Shown in pieces: positions 47,120 through 57,392 of a stretch of DNA of 64,000 nt; position 1 is the stretch's first letter; each line of letters opens with the position of its first letter. The position numbers and the translations under genes are program-made. The stretch comes from Bradyrhizobium ivorense (GTDB lineage Bacteria; Pseudomonadota; Alphaproteobacteria; Rhizobiales; Xanthobacteraceae), in NCBI RefSeq assembly GCF_900696085.1, contig NZ_CAADFC020000011.1:62001-126000 (forward strand). Reading direction: 5' to 3'. Below the pieces are notes generated by a model. It did no database searches, was not told the origin of the DNA, and was given only the letters and a program-made list of their open reading frames with translations.

Positions 47120-48304
47120 ACATAGCTTGCTTCCGCGGATCAACGTGTCAATACGCGGGCCAGGGAGCGGTTGGAAAACACTCTTGCAGCACTGAAAGAA
47201 AGCGAGCAGCGATTTCGCGACTACGCCGAAGCGGCTTCGGACTGACTCTGGGAGACCGGGCCGGATCACCTGTGCACCCATCTTTCGGAACACGCGAGCG
47301 CTGTAGGCCTCTTGGCCGGCGAGCTCATTGGCCTGGCTCGTTGGGACGTTGCGTGCGACGTTGAGGCAAAACCCCAGAAATGGCAGCAGCATCGAGCAAC
47401 GCTAGCTGCACATCTCCTGTTTCGCGATCTGATCTATCCCATCCTCAGCCAGACAGGTTCTCCGATCTACATTCGGACCAGCGGCAAACCGTTCTTCGAT
47501 GCGTCCGGCACTCTTCTAGGCTACCGTGGTGCCAGCACTGACATCAACGCAACTATTCGTGCAGATCAGGCGGAACAAGAGCTGCGAACGGCTCAGGCCG
47601 AGCTTGCGCATGTTACGCGCGTCACAGCGTTGGGAGAACTGACGGCGGCCATCGCCCACGAAATAAGCCAGCCGCTCGCCGCCATTATCAGCAACGCCGA
47701 TGCATGCCTCGGTCGGATCGGCCGCGAAACTCATGATCTTCCAGCTGCGCGAAGCTCGGTTGAATGGATCGTCGAAGATGCAATCCGGGCAAGCGAGGTA
47801 ATCCGTCGCATCCGCGAAGAAGGGCGAGATCGAGACGTGGACTCTCGATATCAATGACGTTGTCAAGGAGGCTATCGCGCTGGTGACGCGTGAGTTGATC
47901 AGTCACCGCGTGAGATTACGAACCGAGCTGATGTCTAATTCCACCGATCGTCGGTGACCGGGTTCAACTGCAACAGGCAATCATCAATCTGGTTATGAAC
48001 GGGATTGAGGCCATGCAGGCGGTCGATAAAGCGGCGCGCGAACTGGTCATTCGCTCATTCAGCCGCGCTGCAGAATACGTGCAGCTTAGTGTGGCTGATT
48101 GTGGCGTCGGAATCGCTGAGCGTGATACGGACTCGCGCCTTGGACCCCTTCTTCACCACCAAATCAAGCGGCCTTGGAATGGGACGTTCGATCTGCCGTT
48201 CAATCGTGGACGCTCACGGAGGGCGCCTGTCAGTTGCCCGCAAGCCGAAGCCGGGTGCGACGCTTCAATTCACGCTGCCGCTGCATAGGAAAGTCATGTC
48301 GTGA
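47120..48304 (+). pseudogene. PAS-domain sensor histidine kinase, decayed
   Basis: The family is readable in pieces: [17 protein letters not shown] then a TGA where W is expected (before LWETGPD); PAS/PAC segment to 47550 ([10 protein letters not shown]); His[22 protein letters not shown] with the phospho-His; then frameshifts, and the ATPase end [20 protein letters not shown] followed by [19 protein letters not shown]. At least one nonsense codon and three frameshifts make it inactive. It resembles FixL/NodV-type kinases. Confidence 0.82.
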
Positions 48305-48349
48305 TTGGACGCTCTGAGTCGCCGTACGACGATGGGAAGGCCAGGGAAC

Positions 48350-48660
48350 GTCAAACGGCCGTCTTGTCGTGGTGAACGACGGCTCGAGGCCGATCGCTCA
48401 TCACCCTTTCAGTGCGCCCGGGCGTCGCCACTTTCGGAGGGCTCGCGAGATACGGCGGAGCAAGCTTCCGGATGTTGTCAACTGTCTAGTTCTTGCACCT
48501 GGCTGGCGGATTGTGCGGTTCTCGACTTCCAGACCGAGCGGCCATCACTGACAACCGGCCCGAGATCAAAGCGTTGGCGAAGGAGTTTCCAATCCTTCCG
48601 GTCCACAATGCGCTCCCACGAATAGGCGGAACGAGCAATTTTGTCTCATGACCGCTGAAC
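48350..48660 (+). pseudogene. FixJ/NodW-like response regulator remnant
   Basis: Directly after the kinase remnant, short frames recall a receiver domain: VVNDGSRPIAHHPF, RRAREIRRSKLPDVVNCLVL and, in another frame, VLDFQTE (compare the family's REFL+SKLPDV.SCLVLDVRLPG.SGLDFQ). The phosphate-accepting Asp region is broken by frameshift and no DNA-binding domain is left. Confidence 0.6.
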
Positions 48661-48683
48661 CAACCGATGCCGAGACAAGCAAT

Positions 48684-48875
48684 CTATTCGCGCGCGGCGA
48701 GTTCAACGATCGTCGCCGTGTCGAGGACCCTGCCGGCAAGGTCCTTGATCAGGATCTCGTTTCCAGATTCGGCGAGTTCATTTGCCTTGGCGAGAGCTTG
48801 CTTTGCGGAGGGAACAACGATCCGGATAGCACCGTCGCCGCTTTTCGAATAAACCTGATATCCAACGCCACTCAT
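48684..48875 (-). CDS. Small conserved hypothetical protein (63 aa)
   Basis: MSGVGYQVYSKSGDGAIRIV followed by VPSAKQALAKANELAESGNE and ILIKDLAGRVLDTATI. It is a compact protein with a pattern I associate with short rhizobial proteins of unknown role (GYQVYSK...G..R.VV..AK.AL.KA.EL..SG..ILI.DL.G). Intact, no recognised domain. Confidence 0.6.
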   Translation of the reverse strand: MSGVGYQVYSKSGDGAIRIVVPSAKQALAKANELAESGNEILIKDLAGRVLDTATIVELAARE

Positions 48876-50901
48876 CGCGCCTCACTGACGAAGGTCTCTA
48901 ACGTTCCTCCAGATCCGCGTCTAGTGCAAACGAGCCACGGCTCGCATCTTCCGAACAGAGCGAGTGTCAGGCGCTTGTCTGCAAAGGATCACTGGATACA
49001 CCGCTAGACAGCCGTCGTGGGATTGAGAAGACGCGTCGAAAGATGCCGATGCATGCATGGTTGCCATCGTCGCGGCCGACATCGCGAGACACTCAGGGCA
49101 GCAAGCCGATTCTGAGCGGCATCTCACGAGGTCCGACGTTTGTAAACAAGCGCAGCGCCGCTATTGACGCAGAAATGTTTTCCACTCCGTTGCCGAGAAT
49201 GCTCGGAACGGAGCTTTGGCGACGATATTTGGGCGCCCGGCCTCGCCGTCAGCGTCGATCTCCGGTCAAAAGACAGGCTTGCAACCGCTGGACACTCCTG
49301 CGCACTTCTACTCCGAAGCCTGGAGAATATTGAGTTACGCACCGCCAGCGCAGAACTTTGATTGAATTTCACAGGAGCTCTGCGATCCGCCCGGACAACC
49401 GCAGATCGGTAGCACGCTGGCGATAGCGGCTATGGACATGCCACGAAGCTCTCGCCCCCGAAGACCCGGGCAGACTCCTCCAGACAGCTGGAATCAGAGC
49501 GTTTTTATCCTCGCTACCAAGGTTGGCGGCACCCTAGTTCCACAGCGGCGGTCTAAGCCTCGCTTCCCCTGTCAGATGTAGCGGAGACATGAGTGGCCAA
49601 GCACACAAGCATTCGTTGCAATAGAAGAGCGGCGGACTGCCCCAAAACGACGACTCTAGGTCGTTGCATCGTTCAAATGGATGCTGACTTACATGAGGTA
49701 CAAAGCATGCGCTTTTAAGCGGAAGCGGCTCTCCTACCTTTGTGAGCCGCGATCATATTTTCATCGACGCGGCCCGGGTTTGGTGCCGACGCAGAAGCCG
49801 CAATGCAAAGGAGGGGCCTCGCCACGCTGAGCGTCAAAGAAGTTGTTACACGGTTCAGCCCGAACGATTTCAACGCCATTGATCCAGATGACCTCCATAT
49901 TGCGCCTGCACAGTTCATCGAGAAACCCGTCGAAATTCCAAATATGCGATGCATCTACGCCATGGATGGCGTCCGTTGTATTGCGCTTCCGCCTGCGATG
50001 ATTACAATTGTTTTCGCAAAGGCTATCGTACCCGCCGCGCAACGAAAAGCGCTGAAGAACGACTGCAACGTGATCCGGAGTATGGCGCAGTCGCCTGCCT
50101 GCCGAAGGAATATCCGAATGGTTCCAACCGGCTACAGCGAAACTTCCCTCAACGCCTTTGCGAAGCGGGTCGTCGTGACGGCGGGGACAATTGAAGTCCT
50201 ACCGACGTGGCGACGGAAGCATTGACGTCGAACACAAGGAAATGCTGTTCGAGCAAGGACGTCCTGGGTTTGATGCAGCTCCTTTCATTTCTGGACCAAT
50301 CAGCCGAGCTTGACGCAGATCGATTTTCCCTCGACCCTACACTTGGCGTCTGACGAGTTTGCGGCGCCGATCTGCCGCTCGGTCTATCCGAATGCTTCAC
50401 GGCGTGCCGGAGCAAGATCTCGATGATGACGCTCGCCAGACGCTTAGCATGGACGTACTAACGCGGCAGATGATTTAGGGTGATTTAGGGCGGCATCGTT
50501 CGCAAGCTGGTGTTCAACACGCTGATCGGCAAATCCTGACGAGCACGTGAAGCAGCGATCATGGACGATCCAGATTACCGCGGGACCGCCCCGCCCGCGC
50601 CAGCATATGACTTTGTCTCGACAGGCTCCGTACATTCCGGCCGAATTCGCAGCTATCAACGCCCGCACGCAAAGAATGCACGAGTTCTCACTTTACGAGA
50701 TTGGGCCTTCGATCAAGCAAACCTCTAAGATCCAGGCGGCGGCGAGCTCCATTTCAGCTCGTTTGCGCATGCTGAAGGCGGCAGATTCGGAGTCCACGGC
50801 TGGTTGCCCTTAAACGCGACGTGGCTGTTCTCGGTCTCCATCGACTCCGCGCCGCGAAAAGACCGGCGACCTCGGCAAGGTTGGTTAAAAGCTCCGAACG
50901 C
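48876..50901. other. Two-kilobase gene-poor stretch
   Basis: Frames up to 140 codons exist on both strands, but none shows a family. The minus strand at 49750-50040 has a coding-like segment (IWNFDGFLDELCRRNMEVIW) that may be a remnant I cannot name. No IS end or RNA gene was seen. Confidence 0.4.
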
Positions 50902-51735
50902 TCAGGCCATCCTTTGTGTGACGACCGTCGATATATCATGTTGGTTCGGGTTCCTGTAACGCTCGGCGAGACTTTTGAACACCTCACCCATCTGATCGGA
51001 CCGAACAGTAAACTCCCCATAATTGGGATCGAAGAGGGTCGTCATTCCATTCGATGTCGACGTTGCGATTGTGTGTCCGCCACCTGCGGCGAAGCGCAAG
51101 CCGATTAAATAGATCGACGGATCGGCGGTGACTTCGTTCACTATCTGGGCAATGCGTGAAGATGAGCCAAACCTGTATCGCGTCTGTTCGGCGGAGGGTT
51201 GCAAACCCGCTTCATGCAGCATTGTGCTTCTTGCCTGAAGGTTGTGAGAACCTGCCGCCCCATCGTTCCGCAACAGAGTCTTGATTTCTGCATATCGCTG
51301 CTGCCGCGCTGCCGCCGAGGCATGGTTTTGGGCGCCCGGGTGCAGAGCGCTCATGCGGGATGAGGGGCTGCTGTGGAGATTGAGTAGCCACTCCGCCGCC
51401 AAACCAACGCAGATACCGTTGACATTGGCCCCAGGCAATTCAGCGGTCCTGTATTCGAACAGAGCACGGATCGGCCGAGCCGGAGAGGATGAACTGGAAT
51501 CGGAGGACAGGGAGGATGTGCTGGAGTCGGAGGGGCCTGGACTGTAAACATTTGCGTCTGAGGTATGTGGCCTGCTGCAGCAGCTCCCCATTTGGTCGGG
51601 CAACTCGCCATCTGACAGGCTCTCCTGCTGCGCGCATTCCGCAAGTTCTTGCGCAAAGCTGCCACTGTCCACCGACAGACCCGGTTCATCAGCCCGATTG
51701 GAGCCTATGGATTGTCCGCTCACTCGATTATACAT
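50902..51735 (-). CDS. nopT: Type III effector NopT, YopT/C58-family cysteine protease
   Basis: 277 aa. The catalytic triad is C109 (NGICVGLAAEWL), H221 (GGGHTIATS) and D236 (LFDPNYGEF). Residues 47-53, DQM-GSCC, match the self-cleavage and lipidation site of NopT/AvrPphB-type proteases (cut after Met49, new Gly50 N-terminus, then Cys52/53 for acylation), so the processed enzyme should go to the host plasma membrane. A Ser-rich linker (67-85) follows. The unstructured Ser-rich start suits type III secretion. A possible tts box lies about 65 bp upstream. It acts inside plant cells. Confidence 0.92.
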   Translation of the reverse strand: MYNRVSGQSIGSNRADEPGLSVDSGSFAQELAECAQQESLSDGELPDQMGSCCSRPHTSDANVYSPGPSDSSTSSLSSDSSSSSPARPIRALFEYRTAELPGANVNGICVGLAAEWLLNLHSSPSSRMSALHPGAQNHASAAARQQRYAEIKTLLRNDGAAGSHNLQARSTMLHEAGLQPSAEQTRYRFGSSSRIAQIVNEVTADPSIYLIGLRFAAGGGHTIATSTSNGMTTLFDPNYGEFTVRSDQMGEVFKSLAERYRNPNQHDISTVVTQRMA

Positions 51736-51799
51736 GTTGGTTCGCCTGCCTCTTCAGCGCACGTTTCCTCAGAGCGAGTGCGGGATGCTCATGCTCTGC

Positions 51800-51832
51800 C
51801 TGTGAAGGATATTGCCGCAAGCTGACGACGAG
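51800..51832 (-). promoter_or_regulatory. Possible tts box upstream of nopT
   Basis: On the minus strand GTCGTCAGCTTGCGGCAATATCC resembles the TtsI-binding consensus opening (GTCAGCTTnTCGAAAGCT) in its first half, and it sits 65 bp before the nopT ATG, as expected. The second half is poorly conserved, so it is only probable. Confidence 0.45.
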
Positions 51833-52296
51833 CTGACGAGCCCACAAGCTTGGAAACGATATCGTTCATGTCCCCTATTGGAGGCACACCGTTTTGATCG
51901 CCAGCTCTGTTCCAGGCGGGGGCTGGGGCTGACAAGCACGCGGTCCCGCTTGAAGTGGTGCCCGCCCTCGATACGACTTCCGTTGCTGCTCCTACCCCAC
52001 GTTCAACGCGGCTTTCCACAAGCACTGGCCTGAACGCCGCCAAGATCTAATCCAATCCCATCATGCCCACAATGAAAGCAGCCGCGGTGATGCATATGAG
52101 ACAACTCTTGCGGATTTAGCGAACTTTAACGGCCACCTGCGCGGCGGCAGGATTTCCGGCTGCGCCCCCCGCACGTTGCAACTGGCAGAAAAAGCCCGAT
52201 ATGTCCGCCGATCGCGCTGCCTTCCGGCGGCGCAGAACCGACCTTTCTGCGCTGTCCCAGCGCCCTCTTCCAAGCGGACGCTGTTGATGCAACCCG
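51833..52296. other. Gene-less stretch
   Basis: No recognised gene; short frames on both strands only. Confidence 0.35.
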
Positions 52297-52716
52297 TCAT
52301 GCTGTCGCACTCATCCGTGCAAATAACATTGCCGCTTCGGATGGTCCTAGCCCAACTATGCCTACAAAGCTCGGCGGCGGCATTGGGATGTCCCGATGAG
52401 TAGGTTTCCACAGGTGCAGGCAATACCGGCTGTTGTTCACATATTGCGAATGAGGCGGATGCAGTTGCATCACGCACTCCTCTTCATCCCAGAACAGGTC
52501 TTTTACGAAGCTCATCTCTTCCCAGTTTGGACAACGCCGCGGCGTCGAGACAGCGACGTGCTCCCAACTAGGACGAACTAATCCACTGATCTTGAGTTCA
52601 CACCCGCAAGGCCCCTGCACAAGAAACAAGCCGCAAGGGCCTGATCCAGGAACGCTGGCGAACTGGCCGTATCTTACCCGGCCGGCCTCAAGCTTTTCTA
52701 TGATCTGCGCTCGCAC
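52297..52716 (-). CDS. Phage/plasmid-like hypothetical protein (139 aa)
   Basis: GTG start behind GAGGGGAC. The core segment WEHVAVSTPRRCPNWEEMSF then VKDLFWDEEECVMQLHPPHS and YCLHLWKPTHRDIPMPPPSF VG matches a short family found in phages and mobile islands (DUF7694-type, from memory). It has no enzyme signature. Its start overlaps the end of the 56-aa gene before it (52698-52868) by 19 bp, so the two are a unit. It is often found in mobile DNA. Confidence 0.7.
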   Translation of the reverse strand: MRAQIIEKLEAGRVRYGQFASVPGSGPCGLFLVQGPCGCELKISGLVRPSWEHVAVSTPRRCPNWEEMSFVKDLFWDEEECVMQLHPPHSQYVNNSRYCLHLWKPTHRDIPMPPPSFVGIVGLGPSEAAMLFARMSATA

Positions 52717-52868
52717 GTCCCCTCCTTTGCCTCGCGGATCGCTTTGAAGTCGACGTAGATGACGTTGTCTGGCGACTGATTAACCGGCGCCACCTCGGTC
52801 CTCAGCCCAGCGTTCCAAAACCACTCTTCAGCGAACCATCTGCTGAGAAAGACGCAGATGTCCATCAT
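52698..52868 (-). CDS. Small protein upstream of and overlapping the phage-like gene (56 aa)
   Basis: TTAGGAGAGCAAGTG precedes an ATG (a second ATG follows at once). The 56 residues MMDICVFLSRWFAEEWFWNA ... YVDFKAIREAKEGTCERRS contain NVIYVDFKAIRE. The strong ribosome site and the 19-bp overlap with the next gene support translation. No family is recognised; it may belong with the downstream phage-like gene. Confidence 0.6.
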   Translation of the reverse strand: MMDICVFLSRWFAEEWFWNAGLRTEVAPVNQSPDNVIYVDFKAIREAKEGTCERRS

Positions 52869-54108
52869 CACTTGCTCTCCTAACTATTGGTTTTCGAACG
52901 CTCACATCGTGTTTGAGGACGCGACGAACGCTCTCATTGGCCCCTTGATTGCGTGGCCGCACACGATCCGCTCGATACGAATCGGCCACAGTTATACACC
53001 CATGGTTAACCCGACGGCTGGCCCCGGTGGACGACTTCGTCACCGCGTCGAGCCTCACGTGGGCCATCTTGCTCATCTATGCTGACAGGCCTGGCCTCTC
53101 ATCGCCGAACAGCGCCAGCCTTCAGGCAGATCAGCCTGTGAGCCTTGGCACGTCAAAACAAGTATTCATTGCTTTACCCGTGCAGATCAGCTGGTGATGT
53201 GCCTGGGCATATGAAATGGGCCGAGGCCGATCATGGCCCATCAACTCTTCGCCGATGGACCGATTGTCATCCCGGCGGCTCCATTTGATCGCATGCGATA
53301 CCCGCTTGTAGATTCCATTATGGCTCGAAAACCGCGCGCGCTGCCGCCACTATGATTCGAAAGGGACGGCGCCTCGGTCCGTGCTGCCATGCGGGCACTC
53401 GATAGGTCGCAGCACTCGCTTCTCGTGGTTTGAAACAGTGCCAATGCGTCATCTATGTGACCATGGTCAGGCTGTAAGAGCGCAAACTCGAACCAGCTCG
53501 CATCGGAGCTGCAGACGGCTCAGCCGAACATGTCATTGAGTGAGCTGCCAACATCTCACCCTTCTTCCATCTCAGCGGCTCTTCGTCAGCTAGCGGTCAG
53601 GGAAGGAGACTAGCCTGGCTTATTGCCTCAGACTCAACTGCGATCAACAGCGATCTTTCAGAGCGCATTGTCGCCGTATGTGGCTGGCGACGCACCTACT
53701 GGCGTTGGCTTTCAGACATCGGTGTCGCGAGTTCGACCATGGGCAGCTAGTCCATGGCGCTGAACGCGACAAATACCATCTTTCTTTTGTCAAAGCGGCG
53801 CCGGTTAGTTCTCCGTTCGTGGCATGCTGATTGCTGTGGTGAAGAAAACGAAGCGAACAAGACGCGCCACATGCGATCGTCAATTCACGACGGGCTATTT
53901 GTGCGGTCCGGAGCGCTGCAACGCTAAGTAGGGCCGCGATTCGCAAGGTGTTCCGTCTGAGCGACGATACGAACAGAATTCTGACACTCGAGCCTTGAAG
54001 GAAGACTGGGAAACTCATGAGTGATACGAGACATCCAAACACGAGCCTATTTCCGTGGGCCAGCGCGTCGTGTGATGAGTGATGCACTGGCGTACACCAA
54101 AGCACCCC
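52869..54108. other. Gene-less stretch
   Basis: 1.2 kb with no recognisable gene, RNA or repeat. Minus-strand frames of up to 169 codons look like random translation. Confidence 0.4.
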
Positions 54109-54243
54109 ATGATCACGCACTATGGCGCTGATTGCGGATCTTGGCCGGCGCAAACGAAATGGAACCTGTGGCTACTGGCCGCCTTGCTCCTAAACGCGCT
54201 GCTCTGGGCCGGTATTTGGTGGATCATCGCAGCGCTCCTGTGA
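54109..54243 (+). CDS. Possible small membrane protein (44 aa)
   Basis: An ATG frame encodes a polar start (MITHYGADCGSWPAQTKW) and one Leu/Trp-rich membrane helix (LWLLAALLLNALLWAGIWWI) to the end. The helix is the only support; the ribosome site is weak. Confidence 0.4.
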   Translation: MITHYGADCGSWPAQTKWNLWLLAALLLNALLWAGIWWIIAALL

Positions 54244-54849
54244 GCGAAATAGGCTTGACGGCGGTGCTCTCGACAATGGTGCGGCACACGAGGGCTTCGC
54301 GACCCCTCGTATGCCGCGACTGTTCCGATCCAATCGTGCGGAGGATGGAGCAGGCGCACCTCCAGTTTGGCAGTGGAGACCTCTTTCCTTGACTTGTTTC
54401 AAGTCCACACTTGGCTCGACTACCTCGACACGACATGCGGCCCTCTCGCGACGCAAACGAAATAGGCGAGATAAGAGGACGGCGCCTCGAATCGGCGGAC
54501 TGATATGACCCGCCAGGATATCGGCTGACGTCGGCTATTACCCGCGCCCAGATGCGCAACTAAAGCCGGAAACGTACTTTGCGAAGCCCGCGCAAGAATG
54601 GCGACAGGGGATCGCATCGCCGGCCTCGCCAGCGTCGCGATCCCATCGCGACAGGAGCAAGCTGTCATATCGACATATTGCACGCGCCCCCCTCCCCCGT
54701 GATCCGACGCCCCGCCATACGGCTCGGCTCACCCCGCGTACAGAATGCAACAGACTTGGCCGCGCCAAGCGCGAAGCGACCTTTGCTCCACCAATGAAAT
54801 TGCGAGCCAATATATGCGCTTGACGCGGCTGCCCGAGCGCAGCGAGCCC
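54244..54849. other. Gene-less stretch
   Basis: Overlapping frames without recognisable families. Confidence 0.35.
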
Positions 54850-55068
54850 TTACAACTCATAGTCGGACAACGTATCGTTCTCGTTTTTGCCGGCCTGCCA
54901 GTCTTGGGCACGCCGCGCTAGCTTATCGTATTCCATGGCAATCTTCAGAAGCCGATCTCTGGATTTGCCGTAAGCGAGTGCTTCGGCCTTTTTTCGTGTT
55001 GCTTGCGCACGGCTTCGCCAGTGATCTGGCTCGTAGAGCTTACTTTTCGGATTCATGGTGGTGAGCAT
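54850..55068 (-). CDS. Small conserved hypothetical protein (72 aa)
   Basis: MLTTMNPKSKLYEPDHWRSR followed by AQATRKKAEALAYGKSRDRL and LKIAMEYDKLARRAQ. The pattern ..HWR.RA...R.KA......+.RLL+IA.EYD+LA..A is one I associate with short helical Bradyrhizobium proteins. Probably cytosolic; role unknown. The second ATG (55056) is an equally likely start. Confidence 0.7.
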   Translation of the reverse strand: MLTTMNPKSKLYEPDHWRSRAQATRKKAEALAYGKSRDRLLKIAMEYDKLARRAQDWQAGKNENDTLSDYEL

Positions 55069-55463
55069 GCAATTCTCAGATCAAAGAAATGCGACAACGG
55101 CGCTACGTACAATTACGTAACAGCGATGCTTATCTCGTTGGTTACACTGCCGCGCGCCATACATGGCCGCTTGTAGCAATACTATGTGGGCTCTTCCACC
55201 CGAGGCGGCTAGCGCACGCGTTCGTGTCAGAGAAAACATGCACATTCCAAACATCTTCGGACGATTGAGCCCACGAAGGGGCTTGAATCGCTCGTTGCGT
55301 CAGATTGTACGATCCTGGACAAGTAGGGACCACCTTCGACAATCTAGACGCCTCCTGACAAATAACGAGAACCGCGCACCCGGGCCCAATTTCCGGTCGT
55401 CAGGTCATCTTGCGTTTGGCGCAGGGAGCAACAACCGCTGTCCCACCGGCTTGAAAGGATATC
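55069..55463. other. Gene-less stretch
   Basis: Nothing recognised apart from the ribosome-site region of the next gene (TTGAAAGGATATC). Confidence 0.35.
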
Positions 55464-55763
55464 ATGACCCAAAACCCACGGCTCCGTTCGGCTTCGCTTC
55501 TCAATGCCAACTACCGCGCGATCGCTCTTGCTATCGCAATGTTCGCCGTAATCCCCGAACAGGTGAATGCGCGCGACCAAGCGCCGACCGCGGAAGAGAA
55601 AGAGGCTTGCATGGAGGACGTGTTCCGACTGTGCAGCAGCCACATACCTGATCGTGTCGCCATTACCTCTTGTCTCCGATCAAAGCAAGCGAGCCTCAGC
55701 CAGCAGTGTCGCTACGTGATCTCCGTTCGAGATACTGGCAAGAAGAACGGCGACTCAAAGTGA
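55464..55763 (+). CDS. Small secreted Cys-rich hypothetical protein (99 aa)
   Basis: AAAGGAT precedes the ATG. A signal-like segment (YRAIALAIAMFAVIP, about 17-31, cleavage near NARDQ) is followed by a short domain with four Cys: EEKEACMEDVFRLCSSHIPD, then ITSCLRSKQASLSQQC. This pattern (C..DVFRLC....IPD...I..CL......LS..C) is a small periplasmic family common in Bradyrhizobium; the Cys probably form two disulfides. Role unknown. Confidence 0.75.
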   Translation: MTQNPRLRSASLLNANYRAIALAIAMFAVIPEQVNARDQAPTAEEKEACMEDVFRLCSSHIPDRVAITSCLRSKQASLSQQCRYVISVRDTGKKNGDSK

Positions 55764-55921
55764 GGGACCGCCAGCCGTGAGCGTGCCGATCAGCTCACAC
55801 TCAGAAATGGATCCAGCCTGATTCTTCCACCGAGGCAAGCGATCAAGCGCGGGCCGTCGAGAGTGGCACCAATTGCACAACTGACAGAAGCTCTGGCCAC
55901 AGCGCTTGTCCGGGTAGGCGA

Positions 55922-57391
55922 ATGCACACATTACCCTTCGATACGGTTCTAATCGCCAATAGGGGCGAGATAGCTGCACGAATCATCAAAACGTTACGGA
56001 AGCTTGGACTTCGTTCTGCAATTGCCTACCACGAGGTAGACGCCCTGACCCCGGCCGTCTCCATGGCCGACTTGGCGATTCCGATCAGCGGCCGCACGCC
56101 GGTGGCGAGCTATCTGGACATTGCACAGATCATCGCTGCCGCTCGCGAGGCGAACGCTGGGGCTCTGCATCCGGGTTATGGATTGCTTTCCGAGAGTGCG
56201 GAGTTCGCCAGAGCTGTGATCGAGGCTGGCATTACCTTCATCGGGCCTGCTCCGGTAGCCATTGAACTCATGGGGGACAAGATCCGGGCCCGCAACTTCG
56301 TTCAGCGCAACGGCTTTCCAGTCCTTCCCTGCGCCATCGAAGAAGATGATCCGACGACATTTGTTGCGAGAGCGCATGCTGTTGGATTTCCTTTGCTCGT
56401 GAAGCCGACACTGGGCGGTGGGGGCAAGGGCATGCGGATTGTCCGCGACCCAAATTCATTGGAAGCAGCCATCGAGCAGGCGCGCAGTGAAGTGCGTCGC
56501 TACTTTGGAGATGGCCGACTTTATGTCGAACGATATCTCGAAATCCCGCGACACATCGAAGTGCAGGTGTTGGGCGACGCCTTCGGTAACTTGGTCCATC
56601 TCTTCGAGCGCGAATGTTCGGTGCAGCGCCGTTTCCAGAAGATCATAGAGGAGACACCCTCGCCCGCGTTATCACCAGAATTGCGGACACGGATTTGCGA
56701 AGCCGCGGTCGGCATCGCCCGTGCAGCGCAATATCAAAATGCTGGAACGGTTGAGTTCATTCTCAGCGAAGGCGACTTCTACTTTCTCGAAATGAATACC
56801 CGCCTTCAGGTCGAGCATCCAGTGACCGAGATGGTCACTGACGTCGACCTGATCGCCGAACAGATTTATGCCGCAGCGGGCTGCAAACTTGCTTTTTCGC
56901 AATCCGATATTGCCTCGAACGGGCATGCGATCGAGCTCAGGCTGTACGCAGAGGCTCCCGAACGCGGATACGTCCCAACCACTGGCAAAGTGCTTCTTCT
57001 CGAGTATCCGGACGGCGTACGGATCGACAGCGGCATCATGCGAGGCCAGGACATCACGCCGGCGTTCGATCCGATGCTTGCAAAGATTATCGCGCATGCA
57101 CCAAGCCGCATAGAGGCTGCTCTGCAGGCCCATCGCGCGGTTCGAGAACTTGTTCTACTTGGGTGTGAGACCAATGCAAGCCTACTCGCCCGGGTCCTAG
57201 CTGACGAGGCATTTCTCAGCGGTCAGTTCCACACGGGATACCTTGAAGAAAACCCGCATCTGGCAGCGGACAATTTTGCTACCGGATTGTCTGCGTTCCT
57301 GGCATCGGCCGCTCTGCTGACGAGACCGGTGCGTGCTTCCGCTGACGCCGTGCCTGAGCTTCACGCAGCACTCGGCAGCTGGAGGAATTGA
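55922..57391 (+). CDS. accC: Biotin carboxylase subunit of an acyl-CoA carboxylase
   Basis: 489 aa. ATP-grasp features: FDTVLIANRGEIAARIIKTL (5-24), LHPGYGLLSE (about 79-88), the glycine loop KPTLGGGGKGM (about 160-170), EMNTRLQVEHPVTEM (about 284-298) with the catalytic Arg. It carboxylates the biotin of the carrier protein with ATP and bicarbonate. In MCC and PCC alpha subunits this domain is fused to BT and biotinyl domains; here they are a separate gene beginning one base after the stop, so the alpha subunit is split. The operon continues with the carboxyltransferase. A weak GGTAGG precedes the ATG. Confidence 0.93.
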   Translation: MHTLPFDTVLIANRGEIAARIIKTLRKLGLRSAIAYHEVDALTPAVSMADLAIPISGRTPVASYLDIAQIIAAAREANAGALHPGYGLLSESAEFARAVIEAGITFIGPAPVAIELMGDKIRARNFVQRNGFPVLPCAIEEDDPTTFVARAHAVGFPLLVKPTLGGGGKGMRIVRDPNSLEAAIEQARSEVRRYFGDGRLYVERYLEIPRHIEVQVLGDAFGNLVHLFERECSVQRRFQKIIEETPSPALSPELRTRICEAAVGIARAAQYQNAGTVEFILSEGDFYFLEMNTRLQVEHPVTEMVTDVDLIAEQIYAAAGCKLAFSQSDIASNGHAIELRLYAEAPERGYVPTTGKVLLLEYPDGVRIDSGIMRGQDITPAFDPMLAKIIAHAPSRIEAALQAHRAVRELVLLGCETNASLLARVLADEAFLSGQFHTGYLEENPHLAADNFATGLSAFLASAALLTRPVRASADAVPELHAALGSWRN

Positions 57392-57392
57392 C

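Noticed and set aside
49803..50225. 140-codon plus-strand frame
   Set aside because: No family and the opposite strand looks equally coding; left as unresolved gene-poor DNA.
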